Of a DNA stretch of 64,000 nt, positions 11,036-22,230 are shown in pieces. Below the pieces are notes generated by a model. The model was not told the origin of the DNA and did not search any database. It worked only from the letters and a program-made list of their open reading frames with translations. This DNA comes from Trifolium pratense. Lineage: Eukaryota; Streptophyta; Magnoliopsida; Fabales; Fabaceae. The stretch covers positions 34,274,409-34,338,408 of the forward strand of contig NC_060065.1 of assembly GCF_020283565.1 (NCBI RefSeq). Reading direction: 5' to 3'. A program made the translations under genes and the position numbers. The first letter of the stretch is position 1; each line of letters starts with the position of its first letter.

Positions 11036-11160
11036 AAATAAAATTAAATGAAGAAAATTCAATTACATTATCAAACAAAGAATTTTACAATTAATGGAAT
11101 TTCAACACTTTATCCAAACACTAGAATTTATAATTCCTTGAATTTCTAGAATCTCTCGTC
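11036..11160. other. AT-rich spacer
   Basis: No gene is visible. The right end (CTCTCGTCCAAACACACTCT) meets the start of block A abruptly. Such CCAAACACACTC stretches commonly flank short transposons in plants, but no partner terminus was found. Confidence 0.4.
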
Positions 11161-11163
11161 CAA

Positions 11164-11778
11164 ACACACTCTAAGGATTTTGGCAGAATTGTGGATTGTG
11201 TGTCATTAACATTATGTGTCCTTGTTGATCAACAAAGTTACATTCTCTGTTAATGTTGCAATGAAGTTTGTGCAAGTCTTGTATGCATCTAAGAAAAATG
11301 CTAAAGATTTCCTCTCTGTGGTTATACCTGAATTTGAAAAATGCTTTGTGGAGAACATACTTTGCCTGAAAATGCTAAGTAATTCAATTCACATAAATGT
11401 TTTCAAATCAGCCTCTGCGGTTTACTTTGCAGCTTTCAAGGGTTATGTGCGAATGACAGGTAGTTTCAAAGTTGATTATGATGAGGCACGGGAGTTGGTT
11501 TCATCTGCACTTGATTTAATGGTAAACCAAAGATTAAGTTCACACCCTCTTGCCTTGAAGCTAGTCACAACACTTCTTTATGCCATCTTACATTCTTATA
11601 CTAAAGTATATCTAATCTTTCAACATGTGAGATGTGTGATTATTTTTCACAGGAGGATGATTCACGAGGGATATATTCGAGATGCTAAAGTTTTAATCAA
11701 ATTGAAAGATTTGCCTCTTAAACATGGAACTTGTGCTTGTCCATCCTTGAGGACAAGGATGTTTGAACGGGAGGGTAT
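11164..11778 (+). pseudogene. 3' fragment of a gypsy-derived non-autonomous element ORF (block A)
   Basis: The open frame from 11216 to 11797 encodes the C-terminal third of a protein also seen at 53110-53778 (nearly identical) and, more distantly, at the end of the 822-codon ORF at 48186-50654 (shared HRRMI/HRKMI and KVL-KLKD). The final residues, VLIKLKDLPLKHGTC then SLRTRMFE, resemble the chromodomain-like tail of Ty3/gypsy integrases (VLIKWKGLP type); in another frame the DNA reads LEDKDV, as at gypsy pol ends. A purine-rich GAACGGGAGGG precedes the LTR. The 5' half of the element is missing, so this copy is dead. Confidence 0.6.
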
Positions 11779-12074
11779 TGTTACAGGATTTAAGTAGTAT
11801 TAGCTTATTAGTTGATTTTAAATAATAGTTTTACTTTGTCATTTTACCTTTTTAGCCTTTATGGTATTGTATTTAAGAAGCCTTTGTGCTTCATTTGAGA
11901 ATCAATCAAACATTTTATCAAACACCTTCTCTAAAAAACTCTCGCTCAATACTATGCATACTATATTTGCATAATCTCTCTTTGGTAACGGATTTTAATC
12001 TAAATCATTATAATCCCTACTCTTGGGACTTGGATTCTAGCTGTTCGTCCCTAGAATCCACTTTATCCGTTACA
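11779..12074 (+). repeat. 3' LTR of the gypsy-derived element (block A)
   Basis: It begins TGTTACAGGATTTAAG and ends TTTATCCGTTACA. It is a diverged relative (same ends, same layout, TCGTCCCTAGAATC core) of the 279 bp LTRs at 47716-47994 and 50689-50967 read on the minus strand. The LTR also supplies the last codons and stop of the upstream frame. Confidence 0.8.
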
Positions 12075-12152
12075 GATATATTACCACAGAAGCAAGAAAT
12101 AACAGATTATGTAATATTTATTTTGAATAAACACAGTTTAGCAGGTACTCAC

Positions 12153-12228
12153 CTATAGATCAAGTTCCTTTACAATGTTGGGTGTTTCAAAGGCTTTACA
12201 TGAGCCAACTCCATACAGATCAAAAAAC
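12153..12228 (-). pseudogene. Orphan exon, FFDLYGVGSCKAFETPN
   Basis: The minus strand has a 76 bp open segment between a good acceptor (CTTTTGCAG) and a good donor (GTGAGT). It reads FFDLYGVGSCKAFETPN and a few more residues to a stop just before the donor. The splice-site framing suggests a captured exon with its intron flanks. I do not recognise the protein. It is absent from block C, where a deletion joins the LTR to position 12640-equivalent sequence. Confidence 0.35.
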
Positions 12229-12754
12229 CTGCAAAAGACAACATATTTATTGATGTTTCAGTTTGCCAGTAAAGTATGTTGGCGTTATCAAACTCAAATA
12301 ATAAATCTATCAAACTAAATTCTTAAAATCTTGTAAAGTAAACCATAATAACAAGAAAAGAAAAAACTATGGCATTGAATCCACTTAATTGATTTATTTG
12401 CCAACACATTGAAATCCTTCAAAACAAGACTTGACATTCTTTTAGATACATTAATAGAATGACATACTTTCTTATTTCTTCTAAAAAGAAGGATATGTAG
12501 ATTTCAAAATATTTCATAATTATTTCTTAGATAAGAGAATGCTATTACCGGAAGCAAAAAGGAGGATAAAGTATAGAAAGTACAAAAACCAAAACTAGAC
12601 AAAGGGTTTCGTCCCCTTTCATAACTCCCTCCTCAACTAATACTTATACTTATACATAATAACCTTGGTGTTGTGAATCAGATTTCAAGTATAGAAAAGA
12701 GAGGAAAAGAAAAAACCAAGAGCTACGAATTAATTATAAATTGCATACTAATTA

Positions 12755-12928
12755 CGATATATTGCTGATGCATTAGCTAAAGAAGAATCGAGTATGGAAG
12801 GCGGAAGAGTTGATGCGAGATTAATTGCCGAGAGAGTGAATTTTGATGTAGTTGGTTCTGGTGTGGAAATGATGGAGAGGATACGCAGAAAAGGGAGAAA
12901 CTATTTGCATATGGATGATGAGAATTGA
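12755..12928 (+). pseudogene. C-terminal coding fragment, ADALAKEESSMEGG (block A)
   Basis: A 58-codon open segment ends at TGA. It reads IADALAKEESSMEGGRVDAR near its start and ends with a basic MERIRRKGRN-type tail. Composition is that of a real protein C-terminus (charged, helical) and the segment is conserved in block C (54133-54306) with one residue change visible (MERIRRK versus MERICRK). It is followed by 3'-UTR-like sequence. I do not recognise the family. Confidence 0.4.
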
Positions 12929-13464
12929 TAATTCAAAGAGGTGCCTGACTTATGCAGTGTACCACAACATTGACCGAAAGTGTATAGCTTTCTTGATATG
13001 TTTTGTTCCTTGATCTCTTACCGTCCTATGTAACTTCTCAAGGTGATGTTTGATTGATCAGATTTCACGTACCGGTGAAGTTCATATATTAGATTGCTAG
13101 AGTGTTATAACCATTTATATTAACAAAAAAAAAGTTAATATAAAAGTTGCGAAAAGGTTAAGGAGGTTAAAGGGTTGATAACCATTGGGGAAATATTTCA
13201 AAGGGAACTCAACTTTAAGCGGATTCAGGTTAAACTCAACTTTATAAGACTTGCTCAATTTTCACTCAAATACTTGGCTGTTTTGCAAGTGCCATATATT
13301 GCTGTTATGGAGTGCTATACTCACTACTATGAGAAATGATCACGTCCCCATGCAGGAGTATACATAAAACATAACTAGAATTAGATATATTTGATCAAAT
13401 AGTCACAGCTTTTACAAATATTGCAGGAACTTTCAGAAGGTCGGACAATGTAAATAATGCATAC

Positions 13465-13555
13465 CTCCGTATCTTTAACAGTTGCATCGTATGCGGTGAT
13501 TGATGATTCATCCTGTTCTGTCATATCTAGAGTCACCAGTAGACAATTTAGCCAC
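13465..13555 (-). pseudogene. Orphan exon, DMTEQDESSITAYDATVKD (block A)
   Basis: A 91 bp minus-strand exon-like segment lies between TTCAG and GTATGC splice sites. It contains DMTEQDESSITAYDATVKD. The same exon with intact splice sites is at 54846-54936. The protein is not recognised. The retained intron flanks argue for DNA-level capture, not retroposition. Confidence 0.4.
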
Positions 13556-13636
13556 CTGAAATACATACAAATATAGTTGAAGGTTCATTCAGTTTTGCTT
13601 GATTAATAAAATAATTAATGAAATGATATTGGGAAC

Positions 13637-13997
13637 TGTCATGAATAAAAAGGCACGTGAGAAAGGTGTGCACAAGAATGATGAGTCACATGGAACTGTA
13701 ACCATGCATAACCAACCCCTGGATTTTGAGGGATTAGGACGTAGTATGAGAGAGAGAAAAGAGCCATCTGGAAGTTAAGGGAATGAATGGAATATAAGGG
13801 AATGTAGTGAATTGTATTAGGCATGATATATATATGTGTCTGAACTTTTATCTTCTCCCTCTGACTACTTTCTCTCATTCTGAACCTTCTATTTTCTGCA
13901 AATTCTCTGTACTTGTCCTCTTATTTACACTGAAATTAAGAGTTGATACTTAATACTATAGTTACTTGCTTTTCCCCTCCATTTACTGTTTCATTCA
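13637..13997 (+). repeat. Probable LTR of a Ty3/gypsy element (block A)
   Basis: A 361 bp segment begins TGTCATGAATAAAAAGG and ends TTTCATTCA. It lies directly upstream of a gypsy gag start, where a 5' LTR belongs. The sequence after it, AAATTGGTGCTTTCATC, resembles the leader of plant gypsy elements but matches a tRNA primer site poorly. No partner LTR is present because the element is cut off after gag. In block C the same LTR holds a (TA)n tract and a palindromic insertion. Confidence 0.5.
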
Positions 13998-14023
13998 TTA
14001 AAATTGGTGCTTTCATCACATCA

Positions 14024-14770
14024 TGGCAGACAACACACGCATGAAGGAAATTTGCACGAACAGATCGCATGGTTGGAAGCTTCTGGAAATGCTCAAATGA
14101 CGCGAATGGAAGAGATCCAGAGGGCAAATGAGACTCGGTTCACTCAGCTCAACACTACCATGACTCAATTGCTGCAACACTTCAATTCCATCGTCTTCCC
14201 ATGATGCAGTGAACTCAACTAAGGATCATCAGAAGCCTTCTTTTCAGGTGAGATCAGTGAAATTGGATTTTCCTCGGTTTGATGGTAAAAATGTTATGGA
14301 TTGGATTTTTAAAGCTGACCAATTCTTTGATTATTATGCTACTTTGGATAGTGATCGTTTGATTATAGCTTCAGTACACTTAGATCATGATGTTGTACCT
14401 TGGTATCAAATGATTCAGAAAACTAACCCATTCCTGTCTTGGACAGCTCTTACTAGAGCTCTTGAACTTTATTTTGGCCTTTCAGCTTATGATTGCCCTC
14501 GTGCTACCTTGTTTAAATTACAACAATCTGCTTCTGTTAATGACTATTATATGCAAGCCATGGAGCCTAGAAACTTGAGTAAGGCAGTTGCTTTCGCTAA
14601 ACTATTTGAATAAAAATATGCAGCTACATCCGAAAACAAACCCTCCACTGTACCAGCTAGAAACTACACTCAAAACTCAGCATTCACCACAAAAACCAAC
14701 AAATTAGCCCAAAAAGTGACAACACCAACAAATCTCGGATCCTCTCTCCTATGTTCACATTTCCATGAGT
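14024..14770 (+). pseudogene. Ty3/gypsy gag fragment (block A)
   Basis: Two adjacent frames (14004-14204 and 14209-14613) give the N-terminal helix-rich part and then the capsid-type retrotransposon gag domain, marked by VKLDFPRFDGKNVMDWIFKA and VPWYQM. A one-base slip separates the two. Compared with block C, 33 codons are missing in frame (between TGCAA repeats at about 14553). The reading frame continues weakly to about 14770, then the element is broken by PPR sequence on the opposite strand. There is no zinc knuckle, protease or pol. Confidence 0.85.
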
Positions 14771-14794
14771 TCTACATGCTGCTAATAAAGTTCC

Positions 14795-15800
14795 CTATAT
14801 CACGACGTCAGCCTCCATTGGCATGCTCCTTATCGTTTCTTCAGCTTCTTCTAATAGACCAGATCTCCCCAAAAGATTAATCATATAACCATAGTATTTG
14901 ATATCTGGTTCTACATTATATGCACTATTCATACTTTTAAATAGCTCCGCCCGTACTCCACAAACCCGGCATGGCAACAAGCGCTCAGGACTCCAATAAA
15001 TGTAATAGGATTCGGTTTAATATGATACCGCTGCATATCAGAAAAAACCTCTAGGCACATACTTGCATATCCATGCGAGGCTAACCCGCATATAATTACA
15101 TTCCATGGTGACACCGACACGGAATAAACCTTATCTCGAATCTGATTGAAAAATTGAAGGGCAGCGTTTGTGCTCCCACATTTTGTATACATATCAATCA
15201 GAGCAGCACGTAAATTGTCATTGAAAGGAATGGATTCCGTAGGCATGTATTCATGGGCCAATCTTCCTTCCTGCAATGTACCTAATGTGGCAATTGCAGA
15301 GAATACACTCACCATGGTAACTTCGTTAGGTTTGATCCCACTAGCTACCATTTTATGGAAGAGTTCAAGAGCCATTTTGGGCTGTTCGGTTTGTGCATAG
15401 CCAGAAATCATGGTACTCCATGAAATACATCTCTTTCAGGCATCACATCAAAGGTTTTCCTTGCCTGATCAATCATTCCATTTTTTATGAATCCAGCGAC
15501 AAGAGCATTCCATGATTCTAAGTGATCCTTTACACCCACTTCAAATTGCAAACACGCACAGTCCATCGTTCCACAAGCTGCATAAAAATAGATGATTGTA
15601 GTCTGTATAATCAAGCTATTTTGAACGAAAGTGTTGGAGTGTAGTCCAAGTTTCAAACAGAGCGTATGAATTTGGCGACCTTGAGAGATGAAGGAGAGAG
15701 AGAGAGAGGAACATGATTTGAGTGCGGAAACTAATGCAAGTTCGCATTCGGAATGGTTTTGTTGGTGTCTTGCATTGGTGAAAATGCGAATGAAGTGTTG
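14795..15800 (-). pseudogene. Pentatricopeptide repeat (PPR) protein pseudogene (block A)
   Basis: The minus strand encodes a PLS-type PPR protein in three overlapping frames. N-terminal repeats (GRQIHTLCLKLGLHSNTFVQ, WNALVAGFIKNGMIDQARK) are followed by MISGYAQTEQPKMALELFH, a KPNEVTMVSVFSA repeat and KPNPITFIGVLSACCHAGFV. After another shift comes YYGYMINLLGRSGLLEEAEE, typical of the E-type C-terminus. Such proteins bind organellar RNA. A one-base loss near 15427 breaks the MPERDVF junction; block C keeps that frame. A second shift is near 14940-14980. No stable start, and no organelle targeting peptide can be assigned. Confidence 0.85.
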
Positions 15801-15838
15801 TGGAGGGGTTGTTGTTTTGGTTGAAGTGGAAGATGAAA

Positions 15839-16040
15839 TCCAGATGATTGCTCTTGCTTTATTGAAATATTTGCATAAACATATATGTGCCAAATTAAGC
15901 ATCATCTTCTCTTTTAATATTAGCATATAAAAGCCAGATGATTGCTCTTGCTTTATTGATATTATCATTCAAGGCTTTTGGTAGTTCAATTTAAACCTAT
16001 ATATGGATTCAGACTATTAAATACCAAATATACATTTATT
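15839..16040. repeat. Junction with a 26 bp direct repeat
   Basis: The sequence CCAGATGATTGCTCTTGCTT occurs at 15839 and again at 15934. The stretch between block A's PPR start and the glucosidase intron differs fully from block C (57040-58070), so this is where one or both copies were rearranged. Confidence 0.6.
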
Positions 16041-16433
16041 TGTGGATATAATTTTTATTATTTATTTGTTTTTTGATTTGAATATGACCAGAAATGCCTA
16101 GAGTTGTTTTTGTTCCCTAATTCTAAGAGAAAGATAGAAGCAAGATAAAATGCACCGTAGGTGTTTGATAAAATGTTCATGAGAAAAATTTAGTTCCTAT
16201 TTCATTATAATTTTGTAACCACTTTTTGGATATAATGAATTGAGGTTGCACTTTTAATAATTTGAAGTTCTATGAAAAGTAGTATAATGAATTGAACAAT
16301 TGAGCATGCACAAATATTTAATTTACTTATAACCTGCAAATTTTAAAGAGAACTGGGCTATTCTCTACTAATATTTAGTTATCATTAATATTCTAAGCTG
16401 TGTGTAATTGTTTGTTCTTCTGTTCAATGTTAG

Positions 16434-16516
16434 GAGCCTCATTGTTCATTGAACTGAAATATAAAGAACAAGCTTTTGATGAAAAGATTGAGAAAATTTT
16501 CAATTTGGCTGAGAAG
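16434..16516 (+). pseudogene. Mannosyl-oligosaccharide glucosidase exon a (block A)
   Basis: This 83 bp exon is bounded by an acceptor (CAATGTTAG) and a donor (GTACTG). It encodes SLFIELKYKEQAFDEKIEKI and a few more residues. Together with the next exon it matches processing alpha-glucosidase I (GH63), the ER enzyme that trims the outer glucose from N-glycans. Only this central piece is present; catalytic residues lie elsewhere in the protein. It is identical in layout to 58464-58546 and, truncated, 47652-47690. Confidence 0.7.
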
Positions 16517-16687
16517 GTACTGAGTTCATCCTTTAACTTATTTATTCTTTTATTTCAGTTTTTCTAATTCAATGATTATTATGCTTGTTTAGTCTTTTAA
16601 TGTATTATGAATCTCTCAAATTTCATATGATTGATTGAGTCAATGCTTGGTAGAAGTAAATTCTTTATCATATTAGTGGATTTTCAG

Positions 16688-16795
16688 GTGGATTCAGAAT
16701 TCATTTCTGTTGGTAAGGCTGCTGTTGGAAACTTATTGGGTGGCATCCGCTACTTCTATGGCCAATCAAAAATTGCTTTGTCAAGAACCCTTAAT
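16688..16795 (+). pseudogene. Mannosyl-oligosaccharide glucosidase exon b (block A)
   Basis: This 108 bp exon between TTTTCAG and GTAAGT encodes ISVGKAAVGNLLGGIRYFYG then QSKIALSRTLN, a well-known conserved stretch of GH63 glucosidase I (family form: GKAALSNLLGGIGYFYGQS). The frame is open and splice sites are intact in all three copies (here, 47373-47480 minus, 58718-58825). Copy A alone has Phe for Ser just before ISVG. Later exons of the enzyme are absent, so this is a captured fragment. Confidence 0.8.
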
Positions 16796-17660
16796 GTAAG
16801 TTACTTTAGTTTGTTATAGTCCTTATTGAATACTATGCCACCATCTAATATCACATAACACGACATATGATAATCATCAATGTACCATTACCAATAAAGG
16901 ACTGAATTCAAGCTAAATAAAAATTGTCTTCAGGTGCTTCTGGAAATGAATTGTAGGCCGGAATAGAGATGTGATGTCAGTTACTTTGTCTATATTTATT
17001 TATGTGCAGTTGTTTGCCTCATTAGATTAATATTCCTGATGCACTTATTCTACTAGTTAGGATTTGGCAAAGGTTTAGGTTTGTCAGTTAGTTATGAAAT
17101 ATGGGGCTTGAAAATAGGATAATTTAGAGTGATTATTTAGGAGTCATATTATGTTTTTTGGTTACTGATATAAGTAAGGCAATATACAAGTTTCATAAAC
17201 ATATATGGATAATAAGGTTTGTGTGCAAAGGTCTGACACTGACACATACTTAAATCAACATTTTAGTTCAAACTTGGTGTGGAGTTCATTTGTTTATTTA
17301 GTAGTAGAAACTGTATCTTTATCTACTTACTTTTATGAATGGCAATTAAAGGAAAGTATGATGTTTTATATCACATCATTATGGTAATCAAATTTTTGCT
17401 TAAAACTTTAAAAGAACACATTTGGTTAAATAAATCTTCTGCATAAAGAGTAAAACTGAATTTGAACATAAATATGTTTTATTCATCCCCTGTTTTGCTT
17501 GTGATACAAACTACATTTACTCTCCAATTGATCTAATTTAAAAGCTTCAAAATATCACACTGGAAAAAATAGTTGAGGCAATTCATGTTTTTACTTAGAT
17601 TTTGCTAATAAATGGGGAGATTAGTGGGTCTTAATGATAACACTAATCACTATTTACACA
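16796..17660 (+). other. Intron-like sequence of the captured mosaic (block A)
   Basis: T-rich, intron-like DNA shared with blocks B and C. About 280 bp present in B and C (59072-59335) is missing here, with a short CACTT match at the junction near 17042. Short ORFs in this stretch are conserved only because the DNA is duplicated; none resembles a protein. Confidence 0.5.
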
Positions 17661-17735
17661 GGAATTTGGCCTGAATCACCAAGCTTTAGAGACACTGACA
17701 TGCCACCAGTAGAAGTGCCCTCAAACTGTTTTTGT
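17661..17735 (+). pseudogene. Subtilase-like exon scrap (block A)
   Basis: After an acceptor TTTACACAG the sequence encodes GIWPESPSFRDTDMPPVEVP. GIWPESPSF is the hallmark just after the catalytic Asp of plant subtilisin-like proteases. The Asp itself would be in the preceding exon and is not seen. Only about 23 residues are recognisable. The same scrap occurs at 59949-60023 (plus) and 46205-46278 (minus). Assignment rests on one motif and could be wrong. Confidence 0.4.
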
Positions 17736-18263
17736 GAGGATTATGTACTTCCACACATTCCTACTGTTTGTAAAATAATTACAAAGGGAAGTTCAATAGC
17801 TTGTAATCATAGGAGTACCACTTCAATTTTTTTGAATGCATCTTATTTGTTCCTATAGAATTCTAGGACAAATTCCCCACCTTCCTATAGGACCAATGCA
17901 CAAAAAGTATTGCGATGGTTGTTGTGTATAATAACTCATGGAACTATAAATGTTTTATTCATTTGTTTGGTTTTAGGATCACATTATATCTTATGTAGTA
18001 GGACTAAGATATTTTGTCTACCCTCAAGTGGTCAAAATGTATTCATCACTATTTATCATTGAGGTATTCATCGCTTTAAACGAATAGCACAACTCATCAC
18101 TATATAGCATTTCATTGTCAATATTATCAGTTTGCTTACTTAAACTTATGTCGTGTGAGACTTGAAAATCAACTTCCTTCTGTTTGGTCAGGATATATGC
18201 CATTGTTTATTCACGAACAACGTTGTCCAGCTGGTTTTGGGTTTCTGGTTTTGGGTTTCAAAC

Positions 18264-18338
18264 AAGTTAAGCAAGCTGTTGGAGCAGTGTAACTTGCTGC
18301 AGAATGGCATAGATAAGAAGCTGTTTGTATACTTCTGA
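18264..18338 (+). pseudogene. SAC3/GANP C-terminal end (block A copy)
   Basis: The plus-strand frame LSKLLEQCNLLQNGIDKKLF ends at TGA (18336-18338). It is the reverse-oriented duplicate of the C-terminus of the SAC3B-like pseudogene at 41197-41270. It sits abruptly after the mosaic sequence shared with B and C (junction at about 18260), where GGTTTTGGGTTTC is repeated. Confidence 0.7.
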
Positions 18339-19190
18339 TAGGCACCTATCTTTTTTTCGTTGCCGTGTATGTATCTTTCATGCATATTACTAATCAAACA
18401 TGTTTTCATCCTGATACATAAAAATATAAAGAAGCATGCATGAATATTCAAAAGAGGAGAGATTCATAAAAAATGAGTGAGAGGTACCTTTGGAGCATTG
18501 CCCTTGTCAATGGTGAGAGCTCTAATACCCTTAAAATCAAAATGAGAGTTTGATTTAGATATTAGTAGGGAACATAATTCAAACATTTTTAACAACATTC
18601 AACTGCCTTCTGTCAAAACTTATTCTAGCAATCACATTGCGACATTTACCTCGTACATATCCTAAGATGTCGCAGTTCGACGCTTCTTAACAAACTCAGT
18701 CACACTCTCGATTGATTCAGTCTCGTTAGGATATTAGTGAAAGTAGAAACCTAGGAGTGGAATTCATTGCCTTTTTAAGACCAATATAAAGTAGATCAGG
18801 ATATTTTGACTTTACCCTTGCTATAAAAAAAAAATAAAAAAAAATTCAATTTTTTTTGTCAACCTCAATCCCAATTTAAAAAAAAAAAATAGTTTGTTAA
18901 AGATTTGTTTTTTTAGTTTGTTAATGTTAATAATTAAATTGAAAAAAGATTTGTTTTGAGTTATAGTCAAAACTAAGACAAAAAAAAATCTGGAAAAAAA
19001 AACTGATTGGTGAAGTCAAAAAATAAAATTAAAAAAAAAAAATACTTGTGGCAATGCCACGTCAATGTCACTTTATCCTCCGTTAAACTCATATGAACGG
19101 CATGGACTAAAAACATTGAGTGATGAAACTTCAAAGACTAAAAAGTGTGAAAATAAACTTCAAGGACTAAAACGAAAATTCTGTAAAACT
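18339..19190 (-). repeat. Inverted duplicate of 39838-41197
   Basis: Read on the minus strand this stretch follows 39838-41197 closely: GGACTAAAACG repeat end, poly-A/T rich middle, hydrolase-like exon and SAC3 3' flank. It lacks the (TA)n tract and the palindrome present at 39970-40518. It is therefore an older state of the same segment, or one that lost them. Confidence 0.8.
18488..18529 (-). pseudogene. 3-hydroxyisobutyryl-CoA hydrolase-like mini-exon (block A)
   Basis: This 42 bp minus-strand exon between TTTTAAG and GTACC encodes GIRALTIDKGNAPK. The pattern GIRAL-IDKD--PKW is typical of the C-terminal region of plant CHY1-like enoyl-CoA hydratase/isomerase family proteins (valine catabolism). 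The assignment is based on 14 residues and flanking splice sites; the identical exon is at 41004-41045. Confidence 0.4.
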
Positions 19191-21158
19191 ATAGAAACCA
19201 AAAACATATGTAACCCTAAAATAAAACATGAGATTATATCCCTTAGTGGAAAATCTCTAAGTACGATAGTTATTAGGAAAGAATGTGATAAATTACTTAA
19301 AAGTAGAAAGTATCAATTGTGTCACTTAACTAGAATCCTCAAAATCAACATTGGAGATGGAATCTTGAAGCAACAATCACATTTAGGTTTCATTGTAAAC
19401 ATTAACTTGCAAATCAGCTAAAAAGGGAAGAACAATGGTAAGTTAGTTAGTTAGAGAAAGAAGAACAAATATGCAGTGTTGTTTCTCGATAGTGCTCCAA
19501 TAATTTTGTAACGACTTTGCAATAGCAACAAAGTACGTAATGAGCTGAAGCAACATTTGTTAATTAAGCCTCGGTAGTGTTTTGTGATATTTTTTAAAGA
19601 GAAAATCTGTGTCACACATTTTATAATTCACGTCCTTTTTGTGTAGGACCAATATGAAGCAAACAACTGCAAATCTAGTCATTAGGAGTCAAATGAGTTT
19701 GCATTAATTTTTTATTTTTTTATAAGCAATGAGTTTGCATTAATAATTCATGTCAAACGTTATTATAAAATATTAATTAAAGTCTATATGGTGCACAAGT
19801 AAAATATGTTTTAATCAATATTTTTACTATTAGATCAAATGAAATGTAATAAGACATATTAATCCAAATGATAAAAAATAAATGTATGTATGGTATATGA
19901 CTATTTTATTTTATTTTTTTTGGTGAAAACTATATTTTTTCTATGTACAACTGCAGAGATTAATTATTTGAGTCTTGTGAAACTACTTTGCTACATGCTC
20001 AAACTAGTGATCAAACTCAATATCTTAATTAAGTTAGAAGAGACTCAAATTATCTCATCTAAATACTTTTATGTGGTATAAGACTATTTTTTATTTTGCC
20101 AGACGGTAGAAGACTAGTTTATTTGTACATATTAGGTAAAGTTCAAAAATTAAATAAAATAATTTTAGAGAAAGTTATTATTTCCCTTCCATAAAATGGT
20201 ATAGAAGATTCATCTCCAAACTAGTGGAATGTGTACAATCTAAGCTTATGCATGGTACAATATTATGTACTACCTTCCTTTTAATAGGAGAGGCAAATAA
20301 TGTCAATTCCTATCTTTTACGCATTTGGCAAATCAAGCCAGAACTTTATCCATTAGATCATATTAAAATGTTTTGTTGTCTTGTTACATCATTACCACTT
20401 TAACTGTACTGCGGGGAGTGAAATTGCCGCACCATTAGGATCGGTCGCAATTGATCCGCCTACTTAAAAGGAACTTTGATTAATTCCAATATATATTAAA
20501 AACAGTTATCATATTTGTTATCATGTGTGCACCAAACACAAGATAGGATAACTGAGGATAACTGTTATCCTGCTGATATCATATCCTATCTTTATCCTGT
20601 TTTATATCATATCTTATCACTATCCTATCATGTGCACCAAACAGACCTTAAATATCTAGAACATTGGTAATTCATTTATATTGGACACAAATTAAACTAT
20701 ACTTAATCTTAATAACTTATAATGACATTTACCTACTTCATAAAAAAGTGAAAAATTTTGTTTGGGAGTTAAGTTTTGAAAAAATTATAATTTTTAAAGA
20801 GGGAAATTTAATTTAATTAGGAGAATCAGCTAGAGTTTCACAACTCTGCTTTTGTAAATTCACCCCTTTTACCTCACTTTTTAAATGTTTTTTTTTTAAA
20901 TAACTATGTACAATTTACTTTCTTGATCTGTGTAATTTTTTAAAAGTGTTTCTTATAAAAATGACCAATAAAATATTAACTTAATAGATTGAAAGATTCT
21001 ATAGCTTCATTTGACAAAACTTAATGGACAACAAATAAATTGAACGAACAAGCTATAAATTTATGAGTGAGGATTCTTTAATGTGAAATTACGATAAATT
21101 TTTGTTTTAGCCATTGATTTGGGAAAAAGTAAAAAGGTGAATTTAAAGGTGATGAATG
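19191..21158. other. AT-rich intergenic DNA without a recognised gene
   Basis: Nothing convincing is seen on either strand. A GTGCACCAAACACAAGATAGG motif near 20525 and CTATCATGTGCACCAAACAG near 20625 bracket a roughly 120 bp pocket with ATCCTATC repeats, probably an old small transposon. A stretch near 20420 (CGGGGAGTGAAATTGCCGC) resembles decayed transposon DNA. Short ORFs here lack protein character. Confidence 0.4.
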
Positions 21159-21277
21159 GGCCCATAGTTCGATCCCTCGCAATTGTGATCAAGAGGAGAA
21201 TGAAATCACTTGATGTCAGAACCGACATCCGAACCAGATTAAATTAGGGTGAAAGGAGAAAACAAAACAAAAAATAG
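21159..21277 (+). mobile_element. 5'-truncated tRNA-derived SINE
   Basis: It carries a B-box-like GTTCGATCC (about 21168) and an A-rich tail AAAACAAAACAAAAAA. It is flanked by imperfect 15-16 bp direct repeats (AAGGTGATGAATGGG before, TAGGTGATGGATGGG after), as expected from LINE-driven insertion. The A box is missing. Confidence 0.55.
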
Positions 21278-21464
21278 GTGATGGATGGGTGATAGTAATA
21301 AGATTGTTAGAATCAAATTTTTATGTCAACTCATCTAGTCTAGGTGGAATCGAAACGTAAGTTCGGCTCGCTAATTTCTTAGAGTGTACTTCATATTAAA
21401 ATTATATATAACCTATTTCATTTTTAACTTAATTAATATGAAGTTAATAATTTTATTTTTAATC

Positions 21465-22230
21465 TAGAAATTTAAGTGTTGTGAATATTAATTAAAGAAA
21501 AATAATAATAATTAATAAAATATTAATTTTCAATATTAGATAATGCACACTCAATTAATTTTCTCTCATTTTCATGAATTAAATATGACTATAGTCAAGC
21601 ATTTCAATCACAAATATTATTGGTGTTGTTTGAAAATATACATGTTTAAAAGTCTTGATTTTCCTAACAAATGACACCAACAACTATATACCTAGTAAAT
21701 AATAAAATCAATCTCTTTTTTTTCTTCTTCATATGACTCTTTAAATCATGCATGTCATGTAAAAATAAATAGTATTATATATGATTGAAATATAAAGTGA
21801 CTATATTGTAAATTTTAAACCCAACTATTTTATTTTTATGAAACTCATATTACATTTATGTATCTATTATTTATTAAATAACTTATTATATTTGAATACT
21901 CTCCCCGGCCTTAATTATATGTAAATTATCACTTTTTAAATTTATTGGATAACTAATGTATCTAGCCTTAATTATAGACCAAATACCTTAGTTATCAAGT
22001 GAATCTAAAAAGTTGACATTTGTTTATAATTAAAGTCGGATGAAGTAATTGCATAAAATATTGTTTTTTATACAATACATAAAATATTGTTATATTATAT
22101 TATTTTATCAAAATCTTTTTACTTATATATTTCGTCTCTGATACATTTTCATCTATTCTTTTATATATTTTTCTTTTTCCTTCCTTATTTTCGCACACGT
22201 GCATAAAATAAGAAACATTGTTTCCTGCTG
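21465..22230 (+). repeat. Dispersed repeat, copy 1 (partner 37907-38600)
   Basis: An AT-rich block shares several hundred bases with 37907-38600, with landmarks ATTAATTTTCTCTCATTTTC and CTCTTTAAATCATGCATGTC. Copy 1 contains an extra ~170 bp segment (about 21895-22055, GGCCTTAATTATATG...ATTAAAGTCGGATGAAGTA) that looks like a decayed Stowaway-type MITE. Copy 2 has a SINE at 38408-38501. No coding sequence. Confidence 0.7.

Noticed and set aside
13637..13997. Copia rather than gypsy LTR
   Set aside because: The downstream gag is of gypsy type (VKLDFPRFDGKN...WIFKAEQFF), so a gypsy assignment is preferred, though the primer site is poor.
16631..17387. 62- and 60-codon ORFs conserved in blocks A, B and C
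   Set aside because: The first is only the glucosidase exon b plus intron read-through; the second lies in intron-like DNA and is kept only by duplication.
20520..20640. Stowaway/Tourist MITE with GTGCACCAAAC ends
   Set aside because: The two end motifs are in the same orientation, not inverted, and no TSD was found, so no element class could be assigned.
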